This document shows positions 1 through 12,556 of a stretch of DNA of 64,000 bases, piece after piece. The notes beneath the pieces were generated by a model that worked only from the letters and a program-made list of their open reading frames with translations, ran no database searches and was not told the origin of the DNA. The translations under genes were made by a program, and so were the position numbers. Position 1 is the first letter of the stretch. Each line of letters begins with the position of its first letter. The DNA lies in NCBI GenBank assembly GCA_020466095.1, contig CM035807.1:101244436-101308435 (forward strand). The letters are read 5' to 3'. The DNA comes from Chlorops oryzae. Lineage: Eukaryota; Arthropoda; Insecta; Diptera; Chloropidae.

Positions 1-171
1 TATCTCCTCCATGAGAAAGTCATCAGTGAAATCATCGATGACATATAGGTGACAGTATCATGCATGACAATTTGGGGGACATGTCATCGTAGAGGTGTGC
101 TGTTCATGTGCTTGATTCTGATTGGCTACTATAATTTAAATAAGGTTTTAGCGTCTGTTGAGTGTTAGCAT

Positions 172-245
172 GTAGTGGCGTAGAGGATGACTACTCGACC
201 CAGAATCCGAAAATCGTTGGTTCGATTCATGGTTGAGGCGAACAA
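172..245 (+). repeat. tRNA-like SINE head (pol III A and B box)
   Basis: A TAGTGGCGTAGAGG A-box-like stretch (174-187) is followed about 32 bases later by GGTTCGATTCA (219-229), a near-perfect B box. The flanks do not pair as a tRNA acceptor stem, so this looks like the head of a tRNA-derived SINE and not a working tRNA gene. Confidence 0.45.
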
Positions 246-639
246 AAATTGTTAAAAATAGATTTTCGAAATATTCAAAGAGATGACAAAGAAGAGACTT
301 TTTCAACTGATTTCAATCACAATTGAGATTTAGAGAGATAAGAAAATGAGCTGCTCTCTCAAATGATTTGTTCGCCATAGCACCCCGTAGCATGACATGT
401 CATGGTAGGAGTCACCAGTGACAATTTCTAATCCCACGGTAAATTCACTGTCCAACTCCTGTACAAATGTCATACAAAATGTCCTATGAAAGCGCATGCG
501 GGCCGGCTCCAAAGTCACCCTGACGACTTCATCGATGATGTCAGGGGGACATTTCCCGCTGGGGGGGTTAAGCGGCAGCCACTCCATCAGACATACATAT
601 TTAAAAGAAATGTCTTGAAAAAGTCTGCAACTCTTGTTC

Positions 640-2560
640 ACTTTTTATCCTCACAATTTAAAATTTCCCAAGTATTTTACTTGGAATTCTAACCGAAATG
701 TGTGAAAATTATTCCGAATTTTATTGGACAATGCGTTCCGATTTCTTGTCAACCGCCCATATACAAACATTCGGTTTCGTTTTCTGACCAACTTCGCCAT
801 CAGACAAGGCATTTTTTCAGACAATCATCCAGATTTCTCTTAGAAATCGGAAAGAATTGTTCGCTGGGTATTCAGAGTAAAATAACTTTTTATAAGAAAC
901 ACTTTTCTATTATGAAAGCAAGACAAACGTTCGGGCTGAAAACTTTTATTATTTTCTCAACTGCTTTGCTTCAAAATACCTTATCGATATCATTCAAGGC
1001 CTTTTTGTGTGCTAAAAATGATATCCACAATCATACGACTGCTGTATGTGCGGTAGCTAGTGACGTAGACGTCAAATGATAAAAGAAAATGGAAACGCGA
1101 ACAACACATTCCGTATTCGAGTGATTAGAATTGAGGCACGAGAATCGAGTCGCGATCGACCGATCGATCGATCGAGCGATCGAGCACAGAGAACTGTCCG
1201 CCTAAGGAGAGGACGATCTGACTGTATCAATCTCTAGCATTCCAACTTAATCGATTTGAAAATAATTTACATTAGTTAGAAGATAACTAAATATAAGCAT
1301 AAGGGAGATCTCTTCTTCATGCCCCGTTCAAACTCGACATGAAATATTTATCAGTGACTGAAAAAGAAGACAGACGATGACAACAACAACCGAGGATAGA
1401 ATGCCTAAGACATTACCTCATTGCTTAGAATGACTTGCAGTAGCGTCGTCGTCGTGCCCGTGTGTCTTGAGACCATATGTTAAATTCGATCTTAAGGATA
1501 TTTTGGCCCCTCTCTCTAACACACACACATTCTCTCTCTCACTCTTTCACTCTCTTACACACTCACCCTCTCACTCTTTCACTCTATCACACACGTACTG
1601 TCCCTCATAATGTTACGCTCTCCGTTTTCCTTCTTATTTGACGAAATCATTTCATTGCGTTATCCTTTGAAGCATGCACATCTGCTTGGTAAACAGGAGA
1701 GACGAAAACAGCAGGTGTTGCGCGCATGTGCAAAGCAATCGGTAAGCCAACAGTAACGAACAGCAACAGATTTTGTCGATTTGTATCTTTCTGATGTGCA
1801 CTAAATTCGTTCCAAAAAGTGACTTTTGTGTCCCGAACAAAACATATCCGTATGTATGTGTACAATTTGATGTGAGTGGAATGTGTTTATTTTTTGTTAT
1901 TAACACTTGAGGGGGCATTGACGCTCTCGAGTGTTCTCGCAAAAGTCGTGGAAGAGAGGGAATTATCAATCAAATTCCAAATTGGTAAGGTAGAAGGAAG
2001 TAAGGCCACCGACGATAATGCAATTGAAAATCATAGGTAATACTTATTCTACTAAATATCAGTAGATGTTCTCTGTTGAAACAAGTGGCAACGATTGCGA
2101 AAATATGCCATTGCAATGTGATGCAATGCGATCAAAGAGAAACGTCACAAATCATTTCGTGCAGCTTTGCTTATCGCAATTCGTTTGAAAATTTTTTTTT
2201 TTTTACTAAAGAAGGGGAAAACCATGAAATTCGCTATAATCTTATCAGTAAGTAAATAATTTTGCCAAACAAATCAAATTCGGATCGCTGTGCTAAGTGG
2301 AAGAAGGAAAACTTAACTTATTTAAAACAATATATACAATATATCATTCACCCGACGACCTCCTATCTGCGACAACGGCTACAATGTCTTCCTCGCACTT
2401 TGAACTCCCCCTGAAACACAAGCACACACACACACATACACTTCGCACATGCATTCACACTCAACTCGCACACGGAGGCACATACAATTGAGGCATTTCG
2501 GAAAACTTACCAAATAAAGCGCAAAGAGAAGAAAAATAAACGGAATCGCTTTTCAAAAAG
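640..2560. other. Non-coding stretch, microsatellites only
   Basis: No recognisable gene. A GATC/CGAT simple repeat lies at about 1150-1190, CT/CA-rich tracts at 1510-1590 and a CA repeat near 2420-2465. A 125-codon frame at 702-1079 resembles nothing known. Confidence 0.5.
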
Positions 2561-3960
2561 TTAAAGATACGACGCGCTGCGGCTCGGGGGGCGCAACGAG
2601 GGTTTCTCCGTTCCACAAGACGTAAAAGTCGACCGCCGCCGCTGCTTCTGCACCGCTTCTACAACCTTCTACACACAGCAACAGCAATCACACGACGACG
2701 ACTACTTCGACGACGATAACCGACGATTGCTCGCCCGTATTCGCGCACGATTTGTTTTTGTAATTCGCCTTTTGCATGTCTCGCCCTCTGTCTCGTGCGA
2801 TCCACAGAATACCGTCGTCGCGTTTTGTGTCTTTTTAATTTTTTTATTTTTTTTATAATTTTTTTTTTTTTTTTTATTCTTCTTTTCTTTTTGTTAATAC
2901 GACGAGAGTGACTACTTTACTTTCCTCAACGTACGTATTGACGAGATAGACGGAGCAGCGCTCGGCGACGCGAAGCACCACACACCGCACACGATTTCCT
3001 TCGACAATCAATGATACTGGGACTAACATTCCACACAAACCGTGTTTTGGGGATTTTGGGAGGCATACAAGCAGCAGCAACAACAAGTAAAAGAAAACAC
3101 ACACAAAATAAAAATAAAAACAAATGAAAAGAAAAAGAAAAGCACAATAAAGAAAGCAATGAATTTTTTTTTTTTTTTTAACTTTTATAGGGAAAGAGAA
3201 ATTTTTGCTACGCGCTGTTATCGTCTCACCTTTCTCTCTTCTCTCTCTCTCTCTCTCGCACTCTTTTCCTAAATCGCTCCACACACAAAAAAAACAAAAA
3301 ACAAAAAATAAAAAAAAAAACCCACTTCTCTCTTCTTCTTCCTCCTAATTTACACGGATTTCCCCAAGAAACACATCACTTCGATTTTGAATCGCTGCTT
3401 TCTTAAGAAAAACAATGAATTTTCATTTTCAAATTTTATTTTCCATTGCACTGGACCTTTAAATGAATTTTAATAATTTTTCTATGAATTTTTTCTCTCA
3501 ATTTCCAAAGATTTTTAATAAAATTTTCGCAGAGACGAGCGAGCACTTTTCATGTTTCGCACTTTTCTACTGTCAAAGTCTTCTTCTTCTTCATCGTCTT
3601 CTCTTTTTTTGCTTTTTTTTTCTTCGTTTACTTTACATCTCCTTGTTTTTAATGTTGCCGCTCTCTTTTTTGTGCCTCTTCGAGAGATACGTTCGTGTGT
3701 TGGTGTGTGTTTGTGTGGCGCGAGCGAGTGTATGCGTGCGTGTGTTGGACAGCTGTCAAAACTCAGTGTAGTAAAATTGTATTGGCGTTGCCACTTGAAC
3801 GCGAAAATAGTGTATTTTTCGATTTTCGTTTGGCAATGCAATTCGCTCCAATGTCATTCGGGGATTTTTTTCATCTTCTTTTCAATGCATAAACATTTGT
3901 ATATGTGTGCGAACAGCTGTTCGAGAGCGATCTTGGGTTGAATCATCGAAATGCAAGTAT
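2560..3960. promoter_or_regulatory. Possible promoter/5'UTR region of an unseen gene
   Basis: This stretch is richer in CG dinucleotides than its surroundings (2575-2830 and 2930-2990), has CAG/CGA-type triplets, a CT tract at 3235-3260 (GAGA-factor-like), E-box CAGCTG motifs at about 3750 and 3914, and poly-T/poly-A runs. Such composition is common in leader exons of fly regulatory genes, but no start codon or splice junction can be defended and neither strand is favoured. Confidence 0.25.
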
Positions 3961-6414
3961 TTTTTTTCAAAAATGTATATATTGCAACGGTAATTTCTTA
4001 TAGGTTCTTAAATGAATCACGATTAATTGATTTATTTCACCTCAATTAAATATTTTCACCTTTAAAATAACAGAAACATTTGAAATATGCTGCTATTATT
4101 GGAATTCTCGGTTAATTGATAGCTCCCTTATGACCGAATAATGCTGTAATTGGTAAAATAAAAAGAAAACATGGACTGAGGACTTTTACACTGGTCAATT
4201 ATTGACCGTCAATTCTTATTTTTAATCGCTTTTAGAGTTACCTCCGTGTTTTCACCTACGAAAGAGGCCACACAAAACGATCTATCGAGTACGTGCAACG
4301 GAAGAAGTTCAATTTTTCTCTAATTTCCCGCACTTGGCTCGTCCAAAAAGGTAGAATTGACTTAAATAGTTGACTAGTGTAAAAGGCTTCATTCAAGGAC
4401 GTTATAGTGCAGTGAATGATCCAAGGATTTTGGATTGCAATTTCAGAGAAGTAAATATTAGAACCTTTTTCATTCAAATGTCTTGAAAATCGAAGGGAAA
4501 TAAATCCTTATCCTTATAATCCGACCAAAAGAGTACGCATGGAGCTCTTAAGGACACCTTTTCCGGAGCGGAAATTCTCCTAAGAACACCGACAGTAGGA
4601 AGACACTCTAAGAAAGTGTTTTTCCAGGAGAAAATATCAGGGAGGCTAACATGCATAAAGTATACTTTTCGGGATCTCAAAATGTATCTTTCATGATTGC
4701 TAGAATGCTGCTCAATAGTCTGTTTGGACTCCCTTTCAGATACAAATTTCTAAAAATGACTCGTTTGATCTACCTAAATGCTTCTAGGTGTTGTTTCTTG
4801 AGGCTACTACGACTTTAAGTACTTCGAAGAGCTCCGTTAGGAGTCCATTTAAACTCATTTTAGGAGCACACCGTATATGGTTGGATGGGAAGGTTTGAAG
4901 CACAAAATGGGATATAATTTCTGAATCTATTTTCTCATTATCGTTCCTAGTTAAAGGAAAACTTCAAAAAATTATATTTGTTCTCCTCTATCGAAGGTGA
5001 GCTAGTTATTTCTTGGAATTGTGGTATCGATCTCTTGCATTATTTGAACTCTATAGATAAGAACGAATTTTTCATTTTCAAGAGAAGCGAATTCGAAATC
5101 GGGAAACTTCCAAGCAGTGATTTTACCTCTTATTGGTCAATATCAACCTTTCGGGAACATAATTTTTAGTATTTTCAACTCAAAGATAGTTTAACTATCG
5201 ATCGTTAAATAAATAGAGTATCGAAATTTCTCGAAAAGTTCACCGATATGCCAGAAGGTTAAATAAAGAAGAATTGAAATTTTGCAAACATCGACTTTTG
5301 CGAAAAAAGAAAAACATCGCCATCGAGATCGAGATCGATCATTCGAAAAGATCGATAAAGAGAATAATTGAAATTAAAGCGAATTTTTTGTACTCCGAAT
5401 ATCTTTTTCTCGTTCAATGGAAATTTCCCGTTTGTTGCAGTCTAAAGAGAGCGTTCGATTTCAAAAGCTGAGAGCGAAAATGAAAAAAAATCTCAAAATA
5501 GCAAATGTCAAAACGAAATCAACAAATACACAAGGCGCACACACACACGAGAGCGAGACAGTTCGCTCACGAAGACTTATGGTCAAAGCAGAAGAGAGAG
5601 AGAGAGCACAACCAAAGGGGAACGTAAGAAAATTCATTGGCTTTGGGCTGGGAAATTAAGAAATTTGCATGCATGCATGTGAGTAGCAAATATTCGAATA
5701 ATTTGTCATTTCATTTTGTTATCTATGGAAAAACTTACTTGGATCTCGCCTTGGCTGACAGAAAAAACCGTAAATGTAACTCAGAATTGGCAGGTTAAAT
5801 TTTAATTAAGTCACAATGGAATTGTTTTTGTAGTTCTTTCTGTTCACATATCTCTTCATCGCATTCATTCGTCATTCATTTCAATAGGAATTTCGCATAT
5901 TTTTTTCATATTTTCCATTTCATTCCCTTTTATTCTCCGTTATGTTTTTGATTTTGTTATCATTGTTTTTTTTTTTTTTTTTTTTTGAAAACGAAAACAC
6001 AATTCCAAGAAAAATAACGAATAGCACGTACAAGAACAAGGAGAGAGAGCGAAAAGAACGATCACAAATCTTATTTTTTTTTTCTTTCGTTTTTTGCTTG
6101 AACTCAAAACAGTTCAATTCTGATGCATTTTTCACATTGAATTTTATGCACTTTCGTTGTTCGAGCGTCCACCGTGATGTTGGAAGAAACTTTTTCGGGA
6201 TTTTTTGAATTTTTTACCGCGATTTAATTGAAATAAAAGTTAACTCCGAACAAGAAGTGTTCAAACGAAAAAAAGTTCGCCATTTTCTATTTTTCTACAG
6301 TGTCTTTTGTTGACGATTTCTTTTGACGCAGTGCTGCCAGATGGTTGCCATTTGTCTTTTGATGCCGTATGATTGGTTTATCGGATTTCGGTAGATTTCT
6401 CATCGATTGCGGCC
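3960..6414. other. Non-coding stretch
   Basis: AT-rich sequence with only short chance frames. A GA-rich tract is at 5595-5615 and a poly-T run at 5969-5985. No repeat ends or gene features recognised. Confidence 0.4.
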
Positions 6415-6506
6415 GTTTACACGTACGTCAACGTACAAGACTCTCCCCGATAGCGTCTGTCCCACGAACTGGCGTTTCGTTGAACGATGTTGACGTACGT
6501 GTAAAC
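6415..6506. repeat. Short element with 18-bp perfect terminal inverted repeats
   Basis: GTTTACACGTACGTCAAC at 6415-6432 is exactly complementary to 6489-6506, enclosing 56 bases. The arms contain the ACGTACGT palindrome. No clear target duplication, so this may be a tiny MITE or a structured regulatory site. Confidence 0.6.
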
Positions 6507-6676
6507 TAGAGCATTCGAATGTCAAAGTATATAGGGCGAGAGAGTGGGAGAGAGAGATACAGTGCGAAAGAAGTAGACCGAGACAGAGAGTGTTGCACGC
6601 ACGACTCTCGGACTATTGTACCTTGGACCTTACTTTTGAATTATGTTTGCAAAATTTATATCAGGGTCTTCCCTAA

Positions 6677-6804
6677 GGGGCTATCTCCAGTTGACGAAAT
6701 GAAAAATTTCATATAAAAAAACACTTCAGGAAATTTCTGATTCATAGCTGAAGCGTTGTTTTATATAAAGTTTTTTCATTTCTGACAAAGCTGGAGAAAG
6801 CCCC
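6677..6804. mobile_element. Harbinger-type MITE (TAA target duplication)
   Basis: 128-bp palindromic element with ends GGGGCTATCTCCAG and CTGGAGAAAGCCCC, flanked by TAA at 6674-6676 and 6805-6807. The 3-bp TWA duplication with GGG-starting ends is typical of PIF/Harbinger MITEs. A sister copy lies at 51837-51962. It appears to sit inside another element, whose cut end (AGGGTCTTCCC) is on its left and whose interior (ACGTGAAAAT) is on its right. Confidence 0.75.
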
Positions 6805-7000
6805 TAAACGTGAAAATAATTGAAAAGGCGGAAAAGTGTAAAATTTTTCATACAAAATTCCATTCATTCAGACTTTAGCCTTCTTAACTTACGAGTTTTC
6901 GATTTTTTCGAGGCAAATACACGTTTAAATGAATGCAACCATTGTATATGAAGAATGCTTTCGGATTCTTAACTAATATAATAATATCAAATCTCCCTAA

Positions 7001-7130
7001 TATGCCTGCCACACGTAGATCGAAATTGCTCAATTTCAGAACAAAATTGAAATTGCCTCAATTTCAAATGTCAAATTTGTTCTGAATTTTTTTGAAATTA
7101 CTCAATTTCGATCTACGTGTGGCAGGCATA
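7001..7130. mobile_element. Palindromic MITE with about 28-bp perfect arms
   Basis: The arm starting TATGCCTGCCACACGTAGAT is repeated inverted at the right end (…GGCAGGCATA). It is flanked by TAA on both sides, or by TA if the terminal TA is counted as target. The interior is AT-rich and complementary in part. Confidence 0.75.
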
Positions 7131-7973
7131 TAAAATTATTTAAATTTGTTAACTCTATGACGTCAAAACATTAAATCAGCTGTGATTGTTATCTTTTTAT
7201 TAAAATGGAGAAATTTATTGTTTTTTCGCAGTTTAAAAAAAAAAATCATCTTCTATTTTCTGAAGATTTATTTGCTACTTTCAAGCCGAATCCGATTTCA
7301 TAATGATTATAGCTCACTATTGAGTTTAGAATGGACAATATTGAGAAAATAGTTCGACGCAGACCCACAGAAAATAGTTCGACGCATTTCGAAGCATTTC
7401 CATATGAATGTGAGTAATATTTTTTTTTTAACAATATGCGCTCAGCTATGCAGTTTATCAGTGCTGTCAGAATACTGATAATTTATTTCACGCAAAATTT
7501 TGCAATCAAGTTAGCAAATCGAAATTTCATAATATGTGAGGTTTTAAAGCACTGCAAAATTAATCAATCGAATTCATTGAATTTTTGTAATCAGTTCCAT
7601 TATTACTCATATGCGTTCACAGACTGTTATGAATTTATTTTTTCCTGCAAATAAAAACAGATGCTCTGTCAAATTTTATTGTAGTAGGTGGCAAAAATAT
7701 TTGTTACGATTGCAGGTGGTTCAATCAGCTGAAGTTCTGTAGATAATTTTCCACCTTTGAGCAGTTATTACGCTCGTGCACAGATTTCTTTGATAATAAA
7801 TTTATTAATTTTTTATTATGTCAATTACTCTAGAACCAATTAATTTTGTTCCGTTGTTCATACAACGCACTCCCTCCATACAGCCGCATTTTTTTGACAT
7901 AATTGTTAGGAATAATTCAAAAGATATTTAAAACCAAAATTCGTCGGGCCATTGGTCTTTTGTAAAGTTAATA

Positions 7974-8079
7974 GGTCTGTTCGCGTACTGCACGAAACTG
8001 CCCAAAGCTACCCAATTTTAAAACTGTTATGAAAAAATTGGGCAGTTTTGGGCAGTTTCGTGCAGTACGCGAACAGACC
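7974..8079. mobile_element. 106-bp TA-flanked MITE (GGTCTGTTCGCG family)
   Basis: Almost a complete hairpin: GGTCTGTTCGCGTACTGCAC at the left is matched inverted at the right (GTGCAGTACGCGAACAGACC). The dinucleotide TA flanks it at 7972-7973 and 8080-8081, as for Tc1/mariner-type MITEs. Related copies cluster near 29.0, 29.7 and 31.1 kb. Confidence 0.8.
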
Positions 8080-8251
8080 TAATGACCTTCAATTGTAGTG
8101 ATATATTGCATATACAGTCCGGTTCGAAATATTCCCGGGGAATTTTTCCCTGCGGATTTGAAAAAATTCTCCCATTCTTCGCACACAGAGAAGGGAATAT
8201 AAAGGGCCAAAGGTAGTCACAGTGCTTCTTTTATTGACGTTTAGTCGCCGT

Positions 8252-8410
8252 TTATATTAAGTGACAAATAACCGGTGACAAAGTTAGTTTCAGGGGGGAG
8301 GGATGCACGAGGAAGAGAGAAGAACGCTTCCGTACCACATCCCCGAACTTCCCTCGCTTCCAAACCAACTTTTTCGCCTGTGATTTGTCGCCTAATATGA
8401 ACGGCAAATT
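8252..8410. repeat. Inverted repeat with about 58-bp arms
   Basis: The arm at 8252-8310 (GTCGCCGTTTATATTAAGTG…) pairs with 8350-8410 (…CGCCTAATATGAACGGCAAAT), imperfectly, with a short purine-rich loop. It lies within a longer repeat that begins like the element at 14518 (ATTCCCGGGGAAT). Confidence 0.6.
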
Positions 8411-8587
8411 AGAATACTTCCTTTTCCTGTGGAGAAAAATTTAGCGGGCAAAAACTCTCTGGGAATCTTAATTTACAATATGACTAATATTTTTCCTCCA
8501 TTGTCAGTTGAAATTCTTAATTTATATCGTTAAGTAGCATTAAGAAAATCAGTTAAGAAATTCTCTTTTGAATCTGAGATCGCACTT

Positions 8588-8847
8588 TTTGAGCAAATAG
8601 CCTAATCGGCGCTGATTTTTATCGATCCAGATCGACGCAGATTTCAACAATTTCCACAAAAACTCTTGAGGATCCACATTATCGTCGCCCATTGTCGAAA
8701 AGATATCGAGTAACAACAAAATTGGGACAATAATCGTTCAAAACGATCACACTTCTCAGCATCAGAGTCGAAAAATTGCGTTCACACTATCGGCTCATCG
8801 ATTGCGGTAAAAATCGGCGCGTTGTCAGATAGTGCGCGCCCGGCTTT
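8588..8847. mobile_element. Dispersed repeat, copy 1 (CAGATAGT…CCCGGCTT ends)
   Basis: Shares long blocks with 44644-44900, for example ACTCTTGAGGATC, ACAAAATTGGGACAA and ACGATCACACTT in the same order, ending in CAGATAGTGCGCGCCCGGCT. No coding capacity. Confidence 0.65.
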
Positions 8848-8849
8848 AA

Positions 8850-10826
8850 AGTGAAAATGTTGAAAACGCGCAAAAGTGCAAAAATTTCATTCTTTCGGTT
8901 TTTTTTTTTTTTTTTTGGTTTATGAGTTTTCGGGGATTTCGAAACAAATATAGGTTTAAGGGAAAACCTCTTGTGTTGCCGATTCGCGGGTAAATATACG
9001 AAATACGAATATATTATTGCTTCCTTCTGTATCTCTACGTAAAAAATATTTTATAATTTTAACTGCTTAAAAAGTTGTGCAAAATACAAAAAAAAAAGAT
9101 ATTAAGAAGTCGCAATTATAGTCAGCGAGCCTTTACAAAGAGATACTGCTTTGAGTGTGCTCGAGCGTGTTCGAACACCTTGCTGAAATTCAGAACAAGT
9201 AGAATATAAACTTCGCAGCTATGTGCTCGATCGAGTTGCACACCCGAAATCTTATTTTCGAGTTCGAGCACCTAACTCGAACTTTGTTGTACGTGTATTC
9301 AACTCTCATTTCGGGTATGTTATACCAAACGACCGAAAAAGCCACTCAATATTCTCGATTCTTTGGGTTCAATGAACCAGAAAGTGAAAATTTAGAGTCA
9401 AATTGCGGAGATGAAATAATATTTCTTATTATTAAAGTTGGCGATTTGCACGCGAATTTCTGGGATTTATTGTGACAGACCCTAGATACTAATGTATCCC
9501 CTTATAATTGGTTTATCGTTTTAAAAAAATTTTATGGGGATATGTACGTAATACTGGGCTGATCAAGAAGCACTCAACGTGTTCCATCTTTCTTTAAGAT
9601 CTCCTATTCTGGTATTTCATTAGAGGCTAATCTTTTCGAAATATCGCCCTTTGAATGCCACCGTCACACACTTTTCAAATTTTTTGAAGTGCATATTAAC
9701 TGCTTTGAAACATTGTTCAAATTACCAAGTTTATCAAAATATCTGAAAACATCAGGATTTTAAGCAGTCTTTTATGAAAATGTTTCATAACAGACCCTAA
9801 GTAGAAGGTACCCCTAAACAATTGGTCTCGATTCGAGGCAACACTCTTCGTTCTTCTCTTCTGCCGTGAGCACCATACCAAATTGTTGTCAAGATTGCTC
9901 AGACTCCTTATAAGATAACTGATATACAGACAACGAATGAGTCAGCACTTTAGAAGAAACATTCATGTCTAAACAGTAATCTCATGGTTGAGTTGAGTCA
10001 TTTTATATAAATTTGACCTGTTCTATCTCGAATGTTCTGGGATGTTTACCCATACCAAAACAGCAATATACCCTCGACATAGATTTCGTTTGGTCACTGA
10101 AAAAGATATTATAGATATGTCGCTAATTTCGACTAATTCCAAAAGTTTTAACGCTTTGTAATACCTAATATAAAAATCCGAAAAAAAATTTCCGTTGACT
10201 TCTTCTATGGTAATTAGAGGGATTCACTCAGCTCTGTAAATTGCCTTGGGAAAATTTTCACAACCACATTGATAATGAAATAATCAAATGTCTAAATGGC
10301 CCTTTATATTTTTTTTTTAATTTCCCTTTATTAGAAAAACTTTAATTGTAAGAAAGTAAGTAAAGTAAGAAATTGTGAGTCTGATAAAAAAAAACTCAAC
10401 CGTTTCCAAATCTAGATTATAAGGGAGTCTCGAAGCGATAAATCTAGGCCCTAGAGCTAAATTTAATAGTTAAGGCTAATCTCATGTTCAGACGTCACGT
10501 GATTCGGCCCCTATTCGTAATTCACATCCGAATCAATGTCGTAATTCACCATACAAAATTTGTTAAGCTGAATTAACTCATTCGAATGCAATTCAGTTCG
10601 AATTACGATCCGAATTAAGTAAAAATTGGCGGATCACCTAACTTTTATCGAAATTTATCGAAAGCAGAAGTAACTCGCCGATCACACTTATGAAAAATGT
10701 TTCAAAAACATCCCATTTGAATGCATGAGAAAGAATTGGAAACGATATTGTTTCGGAACATTCAACAAACAGCCATCTCTTTTCTTCCCACGTCTTTCTT
10801 TCTACTTACAAATTGTTTCAAAACAT
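8850..10826. other. Non-coding stretch
   Basis: No gene recognised. CAGACCCTA(A/G) recurs at 9477 and 9785 followed by related sequence. A weak inverted repeat around GAATTACGA lies at 10510-10620. Confidence 0.4.
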
Positions 10827-10834
10827 GTTTTCAT

Positions 10835-11563
10835 CAGGGACCATAACTGTTATAAATTATATTTTAAAAATTACAATTTAAGTATTATTTTTTGAGTTTT
10901 ATTTTTTACTCAGAAGATAAAACTTATTTTTAGAGTTTTATATTTCGATCAAGAAATAAAAATTAATTTTCGAGTTATATTTTTTACTCAGAAGAAAACA
11001 CTTATTTTTAGATTTTTAATTTTTACTCGGTAAATAAAAATTATTTTTCGAATTTAATTTTTTGCTCTGAAGATAAAAATTTATCTTAGATTTTTATTTA
11101 TTACTCAAAAAATAAAAATTGGTTTTGAGTTTTTTTTTTTACTCAGAAAAATAAAACTCTTGCATAAGTATATTACCACTTTCTTCAAGATAACGCCTGA
11201 AATAGGATAAAGTGATGAAGAGTCGGATGATGATGAACACGAGGAAATGAAAAAGGCCAGATGCGAAATCGGCAACCACAATTCAAATCCAAAAAATATT
11301 TGCATAATACTTGTGTTTGCATAATGTTGTGAGTAAAACAAAAAACTTGAAAAATAATTTTTATTTTCTGAGTAAAAAATAAAACTCCAAAAATAATTGT
11401 TATTTCCTGATCAAAAAATAAAACTTGAGAAATAATTTTTGTTTTTTGATCAAAAAATAAAACTCTAAGAATAACACTTAAATACTAATTTTTAAAATAT
11501 AATTTATTTTATATCGATTTTTAAAATTCAAAATTCAAAAATAATTATTATTTTGGGTCCCTG
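10835..11563. mobile_element. hAT-type foldback element with perfect 8-bp target duplication
   Basis: Ends are CAGGGACC and GGTCCCTG. The octamer GTTTTCAT is duplicated exactly at 10827-10834 and 11564-11571, the hAT signature. Each arm is built from degenerate units of about 60 bases with the core TTATTTTT…GAGTTTTATTTTTTACTCAGAAGATAAAA, here described in two parts, and the two arms are inverted. The 170-base centre (about 11162-11335) is not repetitive and in one frame encodes an acidic peptide (SDEESDDDEHEE), possibly a captured or transposase remnant. Confidence 0.88.
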
Positions 11564-11820
11564 GTTTTCATACGTGTGACCGGCGAGTAAGAAAAATAAA
11601 GAAAAAGAAAACTCCCAGCCGGAACTTATCGTTGATTTGGCAAAAAAAAAACCAGTTGGTTTTCTATCCAATGACCTTCTACCAAAAATATGAAAACATG
11701 AGCTGGCTACAACGAACCCTTCTTCAAATGAAATTATCGGTTGCAAAAGAACTGTTCACTTAAGTTGAGACAGTCACATTTACTTTATAACAATGGTTTT
11801 CCTAATTACTTATATATTAC

Positions 11821-12556
11821 CAGGGCTAATCAAAATATTTATGAAAAAACTTCAAAATATTTATTTAATATTTAAGAAAAAACACTCAAAATATTTGCGA
11901 TAAATATTTACGATAAAAATTTATTTCAAGGGCATTTTCCATATATTATTGGTTTAAGTAAACTTATTGCAATAAAATATGAGATGTTTTCGAAGATTTT
12001 CAAAAATGAATGAACGTAGGCTATTGTCATAGAATAAATAATAATTATTATATATTCTATGCTATTGTCTAAGACTCGTTTATAATCAGAAAAATATCTT
12101 TAAACATTTGTAATAAAAATCTGATACCAGATTTGAAATCAGCGACCCCAAAAACTCCTTGAATGATACAGTTTTATTGGAAAAAGATCTATTTTTAAAA
12201 AATTTGGCCGCCATATTGGATCAGCCATTTTGGTTTTTGAAAATCTGACACCAGATTTGAAATCAGCGACCCCAAACCGAAAAAATCGTTCTTATTGGAA
12301 GAGTCCTTCATATTTTTGCCGCTGTTGTTGGGCTTTCCGCCCATAGTGCATCGTTATGAATTATGTTTATCTGATTGGAAAGCATGGTTATTACGAGTAT
12401 TACGAGTATATCTACTGCATATTCGTATATAATATGAAATTTTAGCCGAAATATTTACGGAAAATCAAAATTTGCTGATATATTTATTTTTGCCCAGAAG
12501 AGTCGAAATATTTAATTAAATATTTATTATTTAAATAAATATTTTGATCAGCCCTG
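11821..12556. mobile_element. hAT-type element with perfect 8-bp target duplication
   Basis: Ends CAGGGCTAATCAAAATATTT and its inverted form …AAATATTTTGATCAGCCCTG. The octamer TATATTAC flanks it exactly at 11813-11820 and 12557-12564. Inside, a block containing AGATTTGAAATCAGCGACCC occurs twice (about 12129 and 12253). No transposase frame remains. Confidence 0.9.

Noticed and set aside
174..240. Functional tRNA gene
   Set aside because: A and B boxes are present but the acceptor and anticodon stems do not pair.
330..641. 103-codon minus-strand frame with fairly protein-like composition
   Set aside because: No family recognised; a related inverted sequence at about 30-110 carries a stop, suggesting a repeat.
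702..1079. 125-codon plus-strand frame
   Set aside because: No recognisable domain, no promoter or splice support; likely chance or repeat-derived.
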